DNA of 7,184 nucleotides, taken from an uncultured Gammaproteobacteria bacterium (GTDB lineage: Bacteria; Pseudomonadota; Gammaproteobacteria; Chromatiales; Chromatiaceae). Both the position numbers and the translations under genes were made by a program. Under the pieces are notes generated by a model, which was not told the DNA's origin, searched no databases, and saw nothing but the letters and a program-made list of their open reading frames with translations. Position 1 is the stretch's first letter. Every line of letters begins with the position of its first letter. The DNA is taken from the NCBI GenBank assembly GCA_937926265.1, contig CALAZS010000205.1, positions 1 through 7,184 on the forward strand, in the 5' to 3' direction. Shown in pieces: positions 5,947 to 7,184 of the stretch.

Positions 5947-7184
5947 CTAGATCTGTTTGGATTTCTTAAGAAGGTACTGCATTATCAAAGAAACCGGGCG
6001 TCCCGTGGCTCCCTTGTTGGCTCCTGTGTTCCAGGCAGTCCCGGCAATGTCAAGATGAGCCCATTTGTATTTCTTGGTAAACCGGGCTAAGAAGCAGGCG
6101 GCAGTGATGGTTCCGCCATCGGGGCCACCAATATTTGCCATATCAGCAAAATTGCTGTCCAGCTGTTTCTGGTACTCATCCCAAAGCGGCAGGCGCCAGA
6201 CCCGATCGTAAGTTTCCTGGCCGGCAGATATCAAATCTTCACTAAGCTGGTCATTGTTTGATAATAAGCCGGAAGCCTGTCGGCCCAGAGCTACAATGCA
6301 GGCACCTGTCAGGGTTGCCATATCGATTACTGCTGCCGGCTCGAAGCGCTCACAGTAGGTCAATGCATCACAAAGTATCAGTCGACCCTCAGCGTCGGTA
6401 TTAAGGATTTCGATAGTCTGGCCGGACATGCTGGTAACAATATCACCGGGTTTATTGGCAGCTCCATCAGGAAGGTTTTCGGAAGAGGGAACCACGCCTA
6501 TAACGTTGATAGGCAGGTCAAGTTCCACGCAGGCTTTCATCACGCCAAACACGGTGGCACCGCCACACATGTCATATTTCATCTCATCCATACCACCTGA
6601 GGGTTTTATGGAAATACCACCGGCATCAAAAGTCAGACCCTTGCCGACGAGCACAACAGGCTTGGTTTTAGCCGGCGCCCCCTTGTATTCCATGACGATA
6701 AGTTTAGCCGGTTGCCGGCTGCCTTTGGAGACTGACAACAGGGCTCCCATGCCTAATGCCTCCATGTCTTTTTCTTCAAGAATATTCAACTTAAGTTTTC
6801 TAACACCTCGCTTGAGGTCTTTGGCCTGGTCGGCTAAATAAGTTGGCGTGCATATATTACCCGGTAGATTGGCAAGGTCTTTGGTTAGCCCCTGACCGGC
6901 GGCTATGGCTTGTCCATGTTCGACGGCTTTGCTGTAGGAAGATTTTAATTTTCCATCCTGATACAGCACAGTGATTTTCTTTAGTGGTTTTTTATTGGTT
7001 TTAGGCTCGCTTTTGCATTGATTGAACTGGTAGGTGGCATTTTCAGCGGTGACAACCAAAGTACGGACCAGGTCATAAGCATTGGAGCTGTCAATAAAAT
7101 CAGGAAGGATAAAACCGGCATCAGTGGCTCCAGAAGCATCGATTTTTTTCACTGCATCCAAAACGATGGTGTCAAGAATATAAC
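5947..7184 (-). CDS. pepA: Leucyl aminopeptidase (M17 family), N-terminus outside the window
   Basis: PepA is a cytoplasmic di-metal (Zn/Mn) aminopeptidase that removes N-terminal residues, especially leucine, from peptides. In E. coli it forms a hexamer and also binds DNA in site-specific recombination and regulation. The frame stays open to the window edge, giving about 411 visible residues of the usual 500 or so; roughly 90 N-terminal residues are missing. Counting from the TTG codon at 7161, the metal and catalytic set is intact: Lys174 and Asp179 in VGKGLTFDAGG, Lys186, Asp197 in KYDMCGG, and Asp256, Glu258 and Arg260 in the signature NTDAEGRL. These run at a constant offset of 96-97 from the E. 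coli positions as I recall them. The C-terminal domain ends with GATGRPV and a lysine-rich tail. It is the first visible gene of the pepA-holC operon. The TTG at 7161 is not the true start, because coding continues upstream in frame. Confidence 0.96.
   Translation of the reverse strand, partial: YILDTIVLDAVKKIDASGATDAGFILPDFIDSSNAYDLVRTLVVTAENATYQFNQCKSEPKTNKKPLKKITVLYQDGKLKSSYSKAVEHGQAIAAGQGLTKDLANLPGNICTPTYLADQAKDLKRGVRKLKLNILEEKDMEALGMGALLSVSKGSRQPAKLIVMEYKGAPAKTKPVVLVGKGLTFDAGGISIKPSGGMDEMKYDMCGGATVFGVMKACVELDLPINVIGVVPSSENLPDGAANKPGDIVTSMSGQTIEILNTDAEGRLILCDALTYCERFEPAAVIDMATLTGACIVALGRQASGLLSNNDQLSEDLISAGQETYDRVWRLPLWDEYQKQLDSNFADMANIGGPDGGTITAACFLARFTKKYKWAHLDIAGTAWNTGANKGATGRPVSLIMQYLLKKSKQI

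Noticed and set aside
6428..6841. 137-residue open frame on the + strand opposite pepA
   Set aside because: It lies wholly antisense to a strongly conserved pepA region that includes the metal-binding motifs. It has no recognisable domain and its composition is that of a complementary-strand shadow.
7159..7161. TTG as the start of pepA
   Set aside because: The frame continues upstream without a stop to the window edge, and about 90 residues of the usual PepA N-terminal domain would be missing. The gene is cut by the window, not short.

Overview
The window looks like a stretch of gammaproteobacterial chromosome. ParC has the gammaproteobacterial domain layout and a Pseudomonas-like N-terminus. 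A pepA-holC gene pair is also typical of that class. Base composition is moderate in parC and AT-richer in the middle genes. I cannot name a genus. Resemblance of the alpha/beta hydrolase to proteins I associate with sulfur-oxidising gammaproteobacteria is a weak hint from memory only.

Layout. (1) 23-2272 (+): complete parC, topoisomerase IV subunit A. (2) 2273-2452: a 180-base gap with a small hairpin and a weak promoter candidate. (3) 2453-4704 (+): three closely spaced genes with gaps of 19 and 25 bases, each encoding a protein with a probable signal peptide. They are a small Spy/CpxP-like protein, a dienelactone-hydrolase-fold protein whose nucleophile and histidine are both replaced, and an alpha/beta hydrolase with an intact Ser-Asp-His triad. 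(4) 4705-4805: an AT-rich gap. (5) 4806-5183 (+): a small zinc-ribbon protein of unknown role. (6) 5190-7184 (-): the end of a converging operon, read right to left as pepA (5' end beyond the window), holC (TTG start) and a 105-residue coiled-coil protein that overlaps holC by one base.

How the genes fit together. parC and holC are housekeeping DNA topology and replication genes, and pepA is an aminopeptidase that often sits beside holC. The accessory part is the three-gene exported set in the middle. It pairs a probable catalytically dead hydrolase with a probable active one, preceded by a small helical periplasmic protein. Its substrate and role cannot be read from the sequence. It is the best candidate here for something undescribed. 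No tRNA, rRNA, CRISPR array, insertion sequence or phage gene was seen.
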